Made by a program: the position numbers and the translations under genes. Below the pieces are notes generated by a model. The model saw nothing but the letters and a program-made list of their open reading frames with translations, made no database searches and was not told the origin of the DNA. From contig DASZZP010000021.1 in NCBI GenBank assembly GCA_035544875.1, positions 1 through 64,000 on the forward strand: a DNA stretch of 64,000 nucleotides. The letters are read 5' to 3'. Positions within the stretch are counted from its first letter, which is position 1; each line of letters opens with the position of its first letter. Positions 25,857 through 38,727 of this stretch are shown in pieces. Source of the DNA: JASLEW01 sp035544875 (GTDB taxonomy: Bacteria; Acidobacteriota; Thermoanaerobaculia; Multivoradales; UBA5704).

Positions 25857-28268
25857 TCAGGCGGCGGGAAGGCGCAGGACCAGGATCGTCTGGTCGTCCT
25901 CGCGCGGCGCGTTGGCGGTGAAGCGGGAAACGTCGGCGAGGACGCCGTCGCGCAGGCTCTCGACGCTGGCGCCGGCGTGGCGCGCCAGGCTCTGCTCCAG
26001 GCGGTCGAAGCCGAACTGTTCGTCGCTGCGCTCGGGCCGCGCTTCGATCAGGCCGTCGCTGAACAGGAAGAGGGCGTCGCCCGGGGCGAGGCGGACGAGG
26101 TGGGGATCGATGGCGATTGTCTGCCGCACCCCGAGCGGGTAGCCGGTCGAGATCAGCGCCTCGACCTTGCCAGAGGAGGTGATGCGATAGGGGTAGAGAT
26201 GGCCGGCGCTGGCGTAGAGGAGCTCGCGCCGGCGAGGATCGAGCAGGGCATAGCAGAAGGTGGTCAGCAGCCGTTTGCGGGCCGCCTGGTAGACCGTGCG
26301 GTTGAGAGTCCGGAAGACCGCCTCGACCTCGGGGTTCCAGGTCACCTGCACCGCCAGGGCGGACTTGGCCATCGACATCACCAGGCCGCTCGACACCCCG
26401 TGTCCGGCGACGTCGCCGACCGCCATCGCCAGCCGGCCGTCCTCGAGCGCCATCAGGTCGTAGAAATCGCCGCCCACCTCGGTGGCCGGCAGATAGGCGT
26501 GGGCGACGTCGACCCCGGCGAGGCGCGGCGGCAGGTCGGGCAGGATCGAGCTCTGGATGCCCCGCGCCGTCTCGAGCTCGACCCGCTGGCGCTCGCGCTC
26601 GGCGATCCGCCGCACGTGCGGTGGCACGTCCTCGTAGCGGTAGGAGAACTCGCGCCGGCCGCCGAGCTCGCGCAGGCTGACCGCGAGCGGCAGCGCTCCC
26701 ACCGCCAGGGCCAGCCAGCCCTGGATGCGCAGCGAGCCGCTGGCCGCGCTCAGCAGCGGATAGCCGAGGAACAGCACGTAGGAGACGTAGCCGGCGATCA
26801 GCGCCGCCAGCAGGTCGTAGGCCAGGAAAAGGAGGATCGGGCCGGCCGCCAGGAGCGCCGCCGCCGCGATCCCCCAGCCGAGCGGCTGGGTGAGGACCGG
26901 CCCCGGCAGCACGACGATCCACACTACGAGCGCGGCGAGCAGGCCCAGGGCGCGGCCCAGCCGCCTGGCGGCGCTCGGCAGGACCCACAGCAACACGGTC
27001 AAGAAGCAGGGCAACGCAAAAGTCACGAAGGCCCCGGCGAGCTCCGCTCCCCGCCAGCCGCTGGCGAAGTTGCCGGCGCCGCCGAACTGGCCCCAGACGT
27101 GAATGCCGCGCAGGGCCGCGAACAGGCCGGCCGCGGCGCCGGCGAACAGGGCGCCCGCCGCCAAACCGACCAGCGACGACCTGGCGACCGTCGCATTCGA
27201 CCACTTCCGCTGCAGCAGGGCGTCGAAGGCCGCCAGCTTCGCTCCCCAGCGCTCGCGGCAGACCGCTTCGCCGACCGACCAGGCGAAGAAGGCGAGCAGC
27301 GCCGCCGGCAGCACGTTGAAGATCACGAAGATCATGGTGAAAAGCCAGGTGATTTGCTGCACGCTGGCAAAGTGGATGCCCATGGTCGACGACAGGGCGC
27401 GCTTGACCAGCAGGACGAGCGCCAGCCCCGCCCCCGCGACCAGCACGAAGAGCTGACCCGCGCGGGCGACGCCAATCTCGCCGGCGTGGTAACGCCTGAG
27501 GAAGGGGCCGGCCAGCAGCAGGATCAGGAGGTAGAGCACCACGATCTCGCCAAAGTCGACGAAGATCAGCGGCTGCATGCTGCGCTTGAGGGCGCGCTCC
27601 TGCGGGTCCTCGACCCAGGAGGAAAAGCCGGTCAAGCGCTGGCCGGCGAAGGTCACCGCGACGCCGTAGGAGACGGCCAGGCCGGGAAAGGCGGTGCGGT
27701 CGGGGTAGCGCAGCGCCAGGTCGGTTCGCCCCGCCAGCTGCTGGGCGCGCAGCTCGGGCTCGCCGTAGCGCGCCGGATCGATGCCCTGCGTCCGCAGGAA
27801 GGCGTCGGCGCGCGCGCGCGCCTGGCGCCGATCGAGCGCGGTCCCTTTCACGGTCGACTCGACCCCCTGCTGTAGCGCGATGACGCGGCCGGTGGTCGAG
27901 ATCTCGGCGCGATAGGCCCAGTCGTCGCGCAGCGCCTCGGGCGGATAGACCAAGACCTCCCAGGCCAGGATGCGGTCGGGAAGCCCGGTCTGGCGCAGCC
28001 GCGCCAGCTGGCGGTCGCCGGCGGCGTCGAGGGTGAGCTGCAGCCGGCGATCGAGGACCAGCTGGTGAGAGAGCCGGGTCACGACGTACGGCCGTGCGAC
28101 GGGCGGACCGAGATCGCGTAAGCGCGCGAGCGCGATCGCTTCTGCTTGGCGGTCCGAAATCCGCCAGGGAGGAGAGAAGGGGGCGGCGCGGGGATAGGCC
28201 CAACAGAGAAGGAGCGCACCCACCGCACCGGCGAGCGTCCAGGCGCCGAGCTCACGTGTCAGTCTCAT
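25857..28268 (-). CDS. Membrane-bound SpoIIE/PP2C-type serine phosphatase
   Basis: 803 residues. One helix at about 10-30, then an extracytoplasmic region of about 220 residues with several basic and aromatic strands, then at least eight hydrophobic segments from about 250 to 530, then a short coiled region (RRIAERERQRVELETARGIQ). The C-terminal SpoIIE domain (about 570-800) has the metal aspartates in EVGGDFYDLM, AVGDVAGHGVSSGL, YASAGHLYPY and FLFSDGLIEA. Such proteins dephosphorylate anti-anti-sigma factors in partner-switching stress control. It lies between mdh (79 bp) and sucC (31 bp) on the same strand, an unexpected place for a signalling protein; no kinase or STAS gene is in the window. 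Confidence 0.85.
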   Translation of the reverse strand: MRLTRELGAWTLAGAVGALLLCWAYPRAAPFSPPWRISDRQAEAIALARLRDLGPPVARPYVVTRLSHQLVLDRRLQLTLDAAGDRQLARLRQTGLPDRILAWEVLVYPPEALRDDWAYRAEISTTGRVIALQQGVESTVKGTALDRRQARARADAFLRTQGIDPARYGEPELRAQQLAGRTDLALRYPDRTAFPGLAVSYGVAVTFAGQRLTGFSSWVEDPQERALKRSMQPLIFVDFGEIVVLYLLILLLAGPFLRRYHAGEIGVARAGQLFVLVAGAGLALVLLVKRALSSTMGIHFASVQQITWLFTMIFVIFNVLPAALLAFFAWSVGEAVCRERWGAKLAAFDALLQRKWSNATVARSSLVGLAAGALFAGAAAGLFAALRGIHVWGQFGGAGNFASGWRGAELAGAFVTFALPCFLTVLLWVLPSAARRLGRALGLLAALVVWIVVLPGPVLTQPLGWGIAAAALLAAGPILLFLAYDLLAALIAGYVSYVLFLGYPLLSAASGSLRIQGWLALAVGALPLAVSLRELGGRREFSYRYEDVPPHVRRIAERERQRVELETARGIQSSILPDLPPRLAGVDVAHAYLPATEVGGDFYDLMALEDGRLAMAVGDVAGHGVSSGLVMSMAKSALAVQVTWNPEVEAVFRTLNRTVYQAARKRLLTTFCYALLDPRRRELLYASAGHLYPYRITSSGKVEALISTGYPLGVRQTIAIDPHLVRLAPGDALFLFSDGLIEARPERSDEQFGFDRLEQSLARHAGASVESLRDGVLADVSRFTANAPREDDQTILVLRLPAA

Positions 28269-28347
28269 CGGAATACAGGTACGCCGCGCGCGGCCCCCAG
28301 GTTGCGCTGGCTGCGCCGCTCGCAGGTATCGCGCCCGAGCTCGCGTC

Positions 28348-29274
28348 TCACCGCGGCAGGGCCGCGATCAAGCCGCGCACCGCCTCGGTCGATTTCGCGA
28401 GCTCGGCCTTCTCGGCGGCGGTGAGCTCGAGCTCGATCACCTGCTCGACGCCGCCGCGACCCAGCTTGGCCGGCACGCCGATGAACAGGTCGCGCACGCC
28501 GTACTCGCCTTCGAGCAGCACGGCGCAGGGGAGGATCTTCTTCTTGTCGGCGAGCACCGCGGCCACCATCTCGAAGCTGGCCGCCGAGGGCGCGTAGTAG
28601 GCCGATCCTGTCTTGTAGTAGTTGACGATCTCGGCGCCGCCGTTGCGGGTGCGCTGATTGATCGCCTCGATGCGCTCGGCGGAAAGCAGCTGCGGCAGGG
28701 GGATGCCGTTGACCGTGGCATAGCGGGGAAGCGGCACCATGGTGTCGCCGTGCCCGCCGAGCACGAAGGCGTCGACGTCTTCGACCGAGACCTGGAGCTC
28801 GCTGGCGATGAAGTAGCGCATGCGGGCGGCGTCTAGCACCCCGGCCATGCCGAACACCCGCTGGCGCGGGAAGCCGGAGACCCGCCGCGCCACCTCGCAC
28901 ATGGCGTCGAGCGGATTGGTGACCACGATCAGGATGGTGTCGGGCGAGTGCTCGACCAGCCTCGCCACCACTTCGCGGATGATCTCGGTGTTCTTGGCCA
29001 GCAGGTCGTCGCGGCTCATGCCGGGCTTGCGCGCCAGACCGGAGGTGATCACGCACACCTGGGAGCCGGCGGTCGGCGCGTAGTCGCCGCCCCCCTCGAT
29101 GCGGGCGTTGAAGCCCAGCACCGGCGCCGCCTCCATCATGTCGAGGGCCTTGCCGGCGGCGAGATCGGCCAGCACGTCGACCATCACGACGTCGGCCAGA
29201 TCGGCCTCGGCGATTCGCTGCGCGGTGGTGGCGCCGACGTTGCCGGCGCCGACCACGGTCACTTTGTAACGCAT
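28348..29274 (-). CDS. mdh: Malate dehydrogenase (LDH-like type)
   Basis: 308 residues. The NAD-binding start KVTVVGAGNVGATTAQRIAE, with VMVDVLADLAAGKALDMMEA (Asp at the end of the second strand favours NAD), and GLARKPGMSRDDLLAKN with substrate arginines. The active-site His is in VLGGHGDTMVPLPRYATVNG. It oxidises malate to oxaloacetate. It is 10 bp downstream of icd and clearly in the same transcription unit. Confidence 0.95.
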   Translation of the reverse strand: MRYKVTVVGAGNVGATTAQRIAEADLADVVMVDVLADLAAGKALDMMEAAPVLGFNARIEGGGDYAPTAGSQVCVITSGLARKPGMSRDDLLAKNTEIIREVVARLVEHSPDTILIVVTNPLDAMCEVARRVSGFPRQRVFGMAGVLDAARMRYFIASELQVSVEDVDAFVLGGHGDTMVPLPRYATVNGIPLPQLLSAERIEAINQRTRNGGAEIVNYYKTGSAYYAPSAASFEMVAAVLADKKKILPCAVLLEGEYGVRDLFIGVPAKLGRGGVEQVIELELTAAEKAELAKSTEAVRGLIAALPR

Positions 29275-29284
29275 CGGCGTTCTC

Positions 29285-30565
<1,281 letters not shown>

Positions 30566-30630
30566 AGCCGCGACTCCTCCTGGATAGGGAGAGATAGGGA
30601 CCGCCGCAAGACGGTATCACAGAGGTCGGC

Positions 30631-30711
30631 GCTCAGGACCGGCGGCGGGGCTCCGAGGACGGCGAAGGGTCGCGTTCAGGACCGGCGGCAGGGCTCGGAG
30701 GCGGCGAAGGA
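30631..30711 (+). repeat. Two direct repeats beside cdd
   Basis: Units 30631-30669 and 30674-30711 share TCAGGACCGGCGGC, GGGCTC, and GGCGAAGG at matched spacing. A 24-bp part of the second unit occurs inverted at about 31330-31353 on the other side of cdd. Confidence 0.6.
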
Positions 30712-30712
30712 C

Positions 30713-31114
30713 TTAGCTCTTGACGGGGGGTGGGGCCAGTCTGAAGGGCTGCGGGAAGAGCTCGGAGAGGAGCACCTGCTCGCGCTCGCCCTGCGGGTTG
30801 CAGAGGAGGATCGGAAGGTCGTCCGTGAACTCTGCCAGGGTCTGCCGGCAAAGGCCGCACGGGCGGGCCGGCGGGCTGGAGGCGGCGACGACGGCCAGCG
30901 CCTGCGGCCGCCGCAAGCCGGCCGAGGTGGCGTGCGCCACGGCCGAGCGCTCGGCGCAGATGGAGAGCGCCGGGATGCAGTTCTCGCAGTTTCCTGCCGC
31001 GTGGATGGAGCCGTCCTCCATCAACACCGCCGCGCCCACGGCGAAACCACTGTAAGGCGCATAGGCATTGGCCCATGCAGCGCCGGCGGCAGCGATCAGC
31101 GGCTCCCACTCCAC
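30713..31114 (-). CDS. cdd: Cytidine deaminase
   Basis: Start taken at the GTG at 31114, which begins VEWEPLIAAAGAAWANAYAP; longer frames run into repeats. 133 residues, the normal size for tetrameric Cdd. YSGFAVGAAVLMEDG, GNCENCIPALSICAERSAVA with the zinc Cys and catalytic Glu, and PPARPCGLCRQTLAEF with the other two zinc cysteines are intact. It deaminates cytidine or deoxycytidine to uridine. It is flanked on both sides by related intergenic repeats. Confidence 0.88.
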   Translation of the reverse strand: MEWEPLIAAAGAAWANAYAPYSGFAVGAAVLMEDGSIHAAGNCENCIPALSICAERSAVAHATSAGLRRPQALAVVAASSPPARPCGLCRQTLAEFTDDLPILLCNPQGEREQVLLSELFPQPFRLAPPPVKS

Positions 31115-31600
31115 AGCGGCGAATCTAGCACGCAGGGCGGTTGGGCCCCCTCCGTCCCGGCCGCAATGACCCGGTTGTGTTTGCGCTTGTGCGCGCTGGG
31201 GAGGGCCGGGCCCCGGCTGTGTGGTGAAGCGAACACAGCCGGGTCCCGGCCCTCCCCGGCGCCGAGGGTGCGACTGGGGTCGGTGGACAGCCAGGCCTCC
31301 TCCCCCCACTATCGAATTGCTTCGCAGGCCTCCGAGCCCTGCCGCCGGTCCGGAGCGCCGAAGGTCGCCTTCCGACCGTGGTCCGCGAGCCCCCACTCAG
31401 GGCCCCAGAGCGTCTTGTCTCATCCACGCGAGGAGCGAGCGGACCTCGGTCGGAAGGCGACCTTCGGCGCTCCCTGCACGGACGGTGGAAGCCGGCCATC
31501 CACCCGCCGAGCGAGCGGACCTCGGTCGGAAGGCGACCTTCGGCGCTCTCTGCACGGACGGTGGAAGCCGGCCTCGGTGGATCGGCGAGGCGGCCCGGGT
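31115..31600. repeat. Repeat-filled intergenic region between gph and cdd
   Basis: About 485 bp with no gene. It contains a 25-bp-arm hairpin at 31198-31257, a 65-bp direct repeat (31433-31497 and 31509-31573, one difference), and an inverted 26-bp part of that repeat at 31353-31378 (GAGCGCCGAAGGTCGCCTTC and on). A further inverted match to the repeats at 30.63-30.71 kb is at about 31330-31353. Open frames across it are Arg/Pro/Gly-rich and not protein-like. Confidence 0.8.
31198..31257. repeat. Strong 25-bp-arm hairpin
   Basis: Arms 31198-31222 and 31233-31257 (GGGGAGGGCCGGG... against ...CCCGGCCCTCCCC) pair with one mismatch around a 10-nt loop, GGTGAAGCGA. No T-run follows, so it is more like a REP/BIME-type or RNA-stability element than a terminator. 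Confidence 0.75.
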
Positions 31601-32287
31601 CTATGGCCCAGGCTCGCCGCCGAGCGCCGCCGGCAGATCGGCGGGCTGGGCGAAGCGCCACGACGCCTCGATCTCGGGCTCGGCCGCCGCGGGCGGCTGC
31701 GATCCCCCGTCAGGCCAGCCCCACAGCGCGAGCGCGAAGGGCGAGCCCGCCGCCCGCGCGGTCAGGGCATCGATCCGGCTGTCGCCGACCAGCAGCAGCC
31801 GCGCGGGCGCGATCGCCAGGCGGTCGGCAAGCAGGAAGAGACCTCCCGGGTCGGGTTTGCGGGTGGGCAGAGTGTCGCCCCCAACCACCTGGCGCAGGTA
31901 GCGGTCGAGCCCGAGGCCGGCAAGGATGTGGCGGGAGAGGCTTTCGCCCTTGTTGCTGAGCACCGCCAGGGCGAAGCCCTGCGCAACCTCCGCCAGCATT
32001 CCCGGCACGCCGGGATAGGGACGCGTCGTTTCGAGACAGACTTCGCGGTAGTGGGCGAGGTAGCTGGACACCGCCGCGGCGAGCTCCTCTCTGGGCGTCG
32101 CGGGCGGGAGGGCCCGGCGCACCAGCGCCCGCGCCCCCTCCCCCACCATCGTCCTCACCTCCTCGACCGAGAGCGGCGCCAGGCCGCGGCCGGCCCGCAT
32201 GCGGTTGACGGCAGTGGCGATGTCGCGGCGCGACTCGATCAGGGTCCCGTCGAGATCGAAGACCAGGCCAAGCGGCGGGAGGGGCAT
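31601..32287 (-). CDS. gph: HAD-family phosphoglycolate phosphatase-like hydrolase
   Basis: Start at the ATG at 32287, where the HAD fold begins; 228 residues. Motif I GLVFDLDGTLIESRRDIATA, motif II LAVLSNKGES (Ser, with Asn-Lys as in Gph), motif III Lys in PTRKPDPGGLFLLADRL, and motif IV LLVGDSRIDALTARAAG are intact, with a helical cap between. Likely dephosphorylates 2-phosphoglycolate from DNA repair, but HAD substrate ranges are broad. It starts 16 bp after the mqnD stop, so the two are probably co-transcribed. Confidence 0.85.
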   Translation of the reverse strand: MPLPPLGLVFDLDGTLIESRRDIATAVNRMRAGRGLAPLSVEEVRTMVGEGARALVRRALPPATPREELAAAVSSYLAHYREVCLETTRPYPGVPGMLAEVAQGFALAVLSNKGESLSRHILAGLGLDRYLRQVVGGDTLPTRKPDPGGLFLLADRLAIAPARLLLVGDSRIDALTARAAGSPFALALWGWPDGGSQPPAAAEPEIEASWRFAQPADLPAALGGEPGP

Positions 32288-32303
32288 GGCGGCGGCAGCG
32301 GGC

Positions 32304-33230
32304 TCAAGCCGGCGGCGAGACGAGCTCGACGAACTCGATGATCTCAGCAGTGACCCGCCGCGGCAGCAGCCCCGCGGCGTGGCCGCGGTCGAGCAAAAGC
32401 TGCACGGCGCGCCGTCCTGTCTCGCCGTAGCCGCGGGTCCAGTCGTTGACGTACATGCCGACGAAGCGGTCGGAGCGCTCGAGGTCGTCCTCGAGGCCGC
32501 GCGCGTAGCGCATGGCGTAGGCGAGCGCCTCGCCGCGATGCCCGAGCCCATAGCCGATGCTCTCGCCGAGCAGACCGCAGAGGCGCCGCTTCAGCCCGTC
32601 GCCGAGGTCGCGGCGGATGCCGTTGCCCCCTAGCGGCAACGGCAGGCCGGTCTCGTCCTTCCACCACCTGCCGAGGTCGGCCACGGCGCGCAGCCCCAGG
32701 TCGCTATAGGTCAGCTGCCCTTCATGGATCACTACTCCGGCATCGGCCTCGCCGGCCAGGACGGCGTCGAGGATGCGGTCGAAGGCGACGATCCGCGTTG
32801 TGACCGCCGGCTGCCAGAGGCGCAGCGCCAGATGGGCGGTGGTCAGCTGGCCGGGGATCGCCACCGTCCTTCCCGCCAGCTCGGCGCGGCCGAGCGGCTC
32901 GCGGCAGACCACGACCGGGCCGTAGCCGTCGCCAAAGCTGGCTCCCGACGGCATCAATTGATAGCGTGCGGCGAGGTGGGCGTAGGCGTGAAACGACAGG
33001 GCGGTGATGTCGTAGGTGCCGGCGAACGCCGCCTGATTGAGGCTCTCGATGTCACGCAGGACGTGCTCGATGGCGAGCCCCTGGGTGTCGAGCAGACCCT
33101 GGGTCAGAGCGTAGAACATGAAGGCATCGTCCGAGTCGGGACTGTGGGCGATGCGCACCGTGGTGGCGGCGGAGGTGGCGGCGGAACCCTTATAGATAGC
33201 GCCCCCAGCGTGAAGATCGGTTGGGACCAT
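32304..33230 (-). CDS. mqnD: MqnD family, 1,4-dihydroxy-6-naphthoate synthase (futalosine menaquinone pathway)
   Basis: 308 residues; the first 25 are not conserved and translation may begin a little later. VRIAHSPDSDDAFMFYALTQ, AAFAGTYDITALSFHAYAHL, SFGDGYGPVVVCREPL, RTVAIPGQLTTAHLALRL and DAGVVIHEGQLTYSDLGLRA are the substrate-binding-protein-like motifs of MqnD (DUF178). It converts cyclic de-hypoxanthinyl futalosine to dihydroxynaphthoate. No other mqn gene is in the window. Some DUF178 proteins have other roles, so the precise reaction is inferred. Confidence 0.8.
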   Translation of the reverse strand: MVPTDLHAGGAIYKGSAATSAATTVRIAHSPDSDDAFMFYALTQGLLDTQGLAIEHVLRDIESLNQAAFAGTYDITALSFHAYAHLAARYQLMPSGASFGDGYGPVVVCREPLGRAELAGRTVAIPGQLTTAHLALRLWQPAVTTRIVAFDRILDAVLAGEADAGVVIHEGQLTYSDLGLRAVADLGRWWKDETGLPLPLGGNGIRRDLGDGLKRRLCGLLGESIGYGLGHRGEALAYAMRYARGLEDDLERSDRFVGMYVNDWTRGYGETGRRAVQLLLDRGHAAGLLPRRVTAEIIEFVELVSPPA

Positions 33231-33369
33231 GTCGGGTCTAGGCTATCAGAGAGGCCGGGCCGCCCCTCTTCGCCCCCCGTGTTATTCACCACCCCGGCCG
33301 CATGGCAAGGGGTTTGCTATCCCCATGTTCGTGGAGATTACCCCACCCACGTCTTGGAGGAGACAAGCC

Positions 33370-33873
33370 ATGCGGCACCGCAGTCGAATCACGATCACCC
33401 TGCTTCTGACCGGCGCCTGCGCTCTGGCGGCGCTGGCGGCGACCCTGGCCCCGGCGCCGCTCCACGCTCAGGCCGACCTGTCGATCGCCCACATCGACGG
33501 CTACCTGACGGAGAGCCCGCCGTCGCCCGACCGGGGCCGTCCCTGTCTTTACCTGCGCCAGCACGACGGCATCGTCTACAGCCTCCATGGCAGGGCGGCC
33601 GTCGGCCTGCAGCGGGACGACCATGTCCGTCTGGAAGGGCGCTTCGCGCCCGATCCGCGCTGCGGCGGCAACGGCTTCGAGGTCACCAAGGTGCAGGCGG
33701 TCTGGGCTGACGATAACCACCAGAGCACGTACTACGACCACCTCCACGACGCACCGTTCCGCGAGTGGGTGGGGCAATACCGTCCCGAGGCGCTGGCACG
33801 CGAGCGCTTCCGGCATTACGACCGCCCCTACGGACCGCGCCCCTATCCTCCACCTGGCCCGCCACGCGGATAG
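33370..33873 (+). CDS. Secreted hypothetical protein (DUF5818-like)
   Basis: Start at the ATG at 33370, a few bases after GGAGGAG. 167 residues: signal peptide (TITLLLTGACALAALAATLA, cleavage after PAPLHAQA), then an OB-like small domain (IDGYLTESPP, PCLYLRQHDGIVYSLHGR, VRLEGRFAPDPRCGGNGFEV), then a His/Tyr/Pro-rich tail (YYDHLHDAP, RHYDRPYGPRPYPPPGPP). Two cysteines could form a disulfide. The GYL-x..C..L..DG..Y.L..R pattern resembles the DUF5818 family. Single gene between mqnD (divergent) and acnA (convergent). Confidence 0.6.
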   Translation: MRHRSRITITLLLTGACALAALAATLAPAPLHAQADLSIAHIDGYLTESPPSPDRGRPCLYLRQHDGIVYSLHGRAAVGLQRDDHVRLEGRFAPDPRCGGNGFEVTKVQAVWADDNHQSTYYDHLHDAPFREWVGQYRPEALARERFRHYDRPYGPRPYPPPGPPRG

Positions 33874-33894
33874 GGTTGGGACGCGGGGCGGCCG

Positions 33895-36720
<2,826 letters not shown>

Positions 36721-36765
36721 CGGGCTCTCTCCGGGCTCCCCTGGCCGAAGGCCATTATTTTCCTG

Positions 36766-36960
36766 TTAGCTCCCACCGGCGGTGCCGATCCCGAGGGAAG
36801 CCGCAGCTTTCGCCTGTTGCGGCACTTCCGGCAGGTCGGAGACGGCGCTGCGATGTGGCGTTGGAGGCCTGCTCGAAGCATCGATCGGATCGCCCCCCGC
36901 AACCCCTCAATCCCCTTCCCGCCCCTCCGGGGGGGAAGGGGACGCCCCTCCCTCTCACTC
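36766..36960 (+). repeat. Dispersed intergenic repeat, longest copy
   Basis: Lies in the 309-bp gap between acnA and yqgE. It shares its outer parts with 22846-23030 and contains an extra internal block (CCGCAG.T..CGCCTGTTGC to GGCAGGTCGGAG) that also occurs alone at 48433-48480. The core ACGGCGCTGCGATGTGGC also matches 15232-15259. Confidence 0.75.
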
Positions 36961-37029
36961 CGAGGAGTTTCGTCTTAGGCACAATACCAGCTCCGTCGGG
37001 GGCACGGCCAGTCGGGTTAAGATGCGTGC

Positions 37030-37635
37030 ATGTCCGAAAGCGCCGCCAGCCTGCCGACACCGGTGTTGCTGCTGGCGATGCCGCAGGTGCTCGATCCCTT
37101 TTTCCACCGCAGCGTCGTGCTGCTCGTCCACCACGAGGAGCAAGGGAGCTTCGGCTTCATCGTGAACCGGCCGACCGGCATCAAGGTGAGCGAGATCCTC
37201 AAGGGCATGGAGGTTGCCTGGCAGGGCAAGGAAGACGCGGTGGCCTATTTCGGCGGCCCGGTCCAGCCGCAGCTGGGGACGGTGCTGTTTGGGCCGGCAC
37301 TGGCCGGCAACCCGGTCACCTTCGAGGGGGAAGCGACGACCGAGGTGCTCTCCGGGGTGTCGCTCACCCAGCACGTCGGCGACCTTTCCCGGCTCGCCGA
37401 GGCGCCGCCCGACCGTTTTCGCCTCTTCCTGGGCTACGCCGGCTGGGGGGCCGGACAGCTCATCGAGGAGATGCTGCGCAATGACTGGTTGACGGCGCCG
37501 GTGCGCGGCGATCTCATCTTCGCGCCGGATCCCGACCTGGTGTGGGCCGCGGCTCTCGCCTCGGTGGGGGTCGACCCGGCGGCCCTCCCCTTGTGGACAC
37601 CGGGCGGCGGCGATGGCGAAGAGACCGCGAACTGA
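37030..37635 (+). CDS. yqgE: YqgE/AlgH family protein
   Basis: 201 residues. LLAMPQVLDPFFHRSVVLLV, SFGFIVNRPTG and the GGPVQPQLGTVLFG block define the family, and LFLGYAGWGAGQLIEEMLRN is its conserved C-terminal motif. The molecular function is not established; AlgH was linked to alginate regulation in Pseudomonas. Cytoplasmic. Its last codons overlap the start region of the NUDIX gene. Confidence 0.9.
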   Translation: MSESAASLPTPVLLLAMPQVLDPFFHRSVVLLVHHEEQGSFGFIVNRPTGIKVSEILKGMEVAWQGKEDAVAYFGGPVQPQLGTVLFGPALAGNPVTFEGEATTEVLSGVSLTQHVGDLSRLAEAPPDRFRLFLGYAGWGAGQLIEEMLRNDWLTAPVRGDLIFAPDPDLVWAAALASVGVDPAALPLWTPGGGDGEETAN

Positions 37636-38179
37636 AAGCGGCAAACCGGCATCTCCCGCACCCCGCGAGCCGCCCGCCCGCTCCACTTCCAGCGCCGCCG
37701 CCGACCCCGCCGCTCCTGCGGAGCGTCCCGGCCGCGCCGCACGGCGGATGAAGACCGAGCTTCACCGCTCGGCCGGTGGACTGGTCGTGCAAGGCGAGCG
37801 CATCCTGCTCATCTCGACCCAGAACGGGCGGCGCTGGCAGCTGCCCAAGGGACATATCGAGGCCGGCGAGACCTCCGAGCAGGCGGCGGTGCGCGAGGTG
37901 CGCGAGGAGACCGGCGTCACCGGCAGGGTGGTGGCGCCGCTGCCCGCGGTCGAGTACTGGTACGTCGAGAAGGGTAAGCTGCGGGTCCACAAGCGTGTCG
38001 ATTACTACCTGCTCGAGTACCTGAGCGGCAACGCGGCCGATTTCGACAACCGCGAGGTCTCCGGCGCCGACTGGTTCAATTGGGAGGACGGGTTCGCCAA
38101 GCTCAGCTTCGAGAACGAGCGCCAGGTGGCAGAAGAGGCGCGCAAATTGGCCGGCGCTCTGGTAGCGGCTCAGCTCTGA
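37613..38179 (+). CDS. NUDIX hydrolase
   Basis: The frame opens at an ATG at 37613 that overlaps yqgE by 23 bp, giving 188 residues; the conserved fold begins at a second in-frame ATG at 37748, so the first 45 Pro/Ala/Arg-rich residues may be a tail or untranslated. The Nudix box G-x5-E-x7-R-E-x2-E-E-x-G is intact at about residues 82-104 (KGHIEAGE, REVREETGV). RSAGGLVVQGERILLIST and the later VEYWYVEKGKLRVHKRVDYY suggest the diadenosine-polyphosphate or MutT-like subgroup. Substrate unknown. Confidence 0.85.
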   Translation: MAKRPRTESGKPASPAPREPPARSTSSAAADPAAPAERPGRAARRMKTELHRSAGGLVVQGERILLISTQNGRRWQLPKGHIEAGETSEQAAVREVREETGVTGRVVAPLPAVEYWYVEKGKLRVHKRVDYYLLEYLSGNAADFDNREVSGADWFNWEDGFAKLSFENERQVAEEARKLAGALVAAQL

Positions 38180-38330
38180 GGCCTTGCGGACCGCTGGCAT
38201 TGGTGGGCGAACCCAGGCTAATCTGGAGCCGCTGAGCGCCCGCACCATCCGCCACCTCACGGTGGAGAGAAACAGCAGCCAGAATGTCTGGTGCGTTGCG
38301 AACTGACCTGGCCGATCGAGGAGGGCTCTG

Positions 38331-38672
38331 ATGCGTGCACTGCTGCAGGTCGTGCTCAACGCCGTCGCCGTGTGGCTCGCCGCCCAGCTGGTGCCGGGGA
38401 TCCACTATAGCGGCGGGCTCGTCTACCTGCTGTTGGCCGGGCTGGTGCTGGGGCTGGTCAACCTGCTGGTCAAGCCGATCGTCACTTTCCTTTCGCTGCC
38501 GTTGATCGTGCTCTCGCTGGGGCTATTCTTCCTGGTGATCAACGGTCTCATGCTCTACCTCGCGGCTTGGCTGCTGCCGCACCACCTGCGGATCGACGGC
38601 TGCGGCGCCGCGATCGTCGGCGGCATCGTGATCGCGCTGTTCAACTGGGCGGTGCGCGCGTTCACCGATTGA
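38331..38672 (+). CDS. Four-helix membrane protein (phage holin family 4 / YvlD type)
   Basis: 113 residues almost entirely hydrophobic: about 5-23, 28-48 (LVYLLLAGLVLGLVNLLVKP), 51-80 (SLPLIVLSLGLFFLVINGLM), and 90-110. LVNLLVKPI and LPLIVLSLGLFFLVINGLML are hallmarks of PF04020. Despite the holin label, chromosomal copies are ordinary small membrane proteins of unknown role. GGAGG lies 7 nt before the ATG. Confidence 0.85.
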   Translation: MRALLQVVLNAVAVWLAAQLVPGIHYSGGLVYLLLAGLVLGLVNLLVKPIVTFLSLPLIVLSLGLFFLVINGLMLYLAAWLLPHHLRIDGCGAAIVGGIVIALFNWAVRAFTD

Positions 38673-38727
38673 CCGGGGCTGACCGCGCCCAGGCCGGCGA
38701 CAGATGGCGGGAAGGAGAGGGCCCAGC

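Noticed and set aside
30631..31573. Possible CRISPR array
   Set aside because: The units are long, only two per type, partly inverted, and without regular spacers or cas genes.
36740..36762. Hairpin TGGCC-GAA-GGCCA followed by TTATTTT as a terminator
   Set aside because: The stem is only five pairs and no plus-strand gene ends there; it lies in the acnA upstream region.
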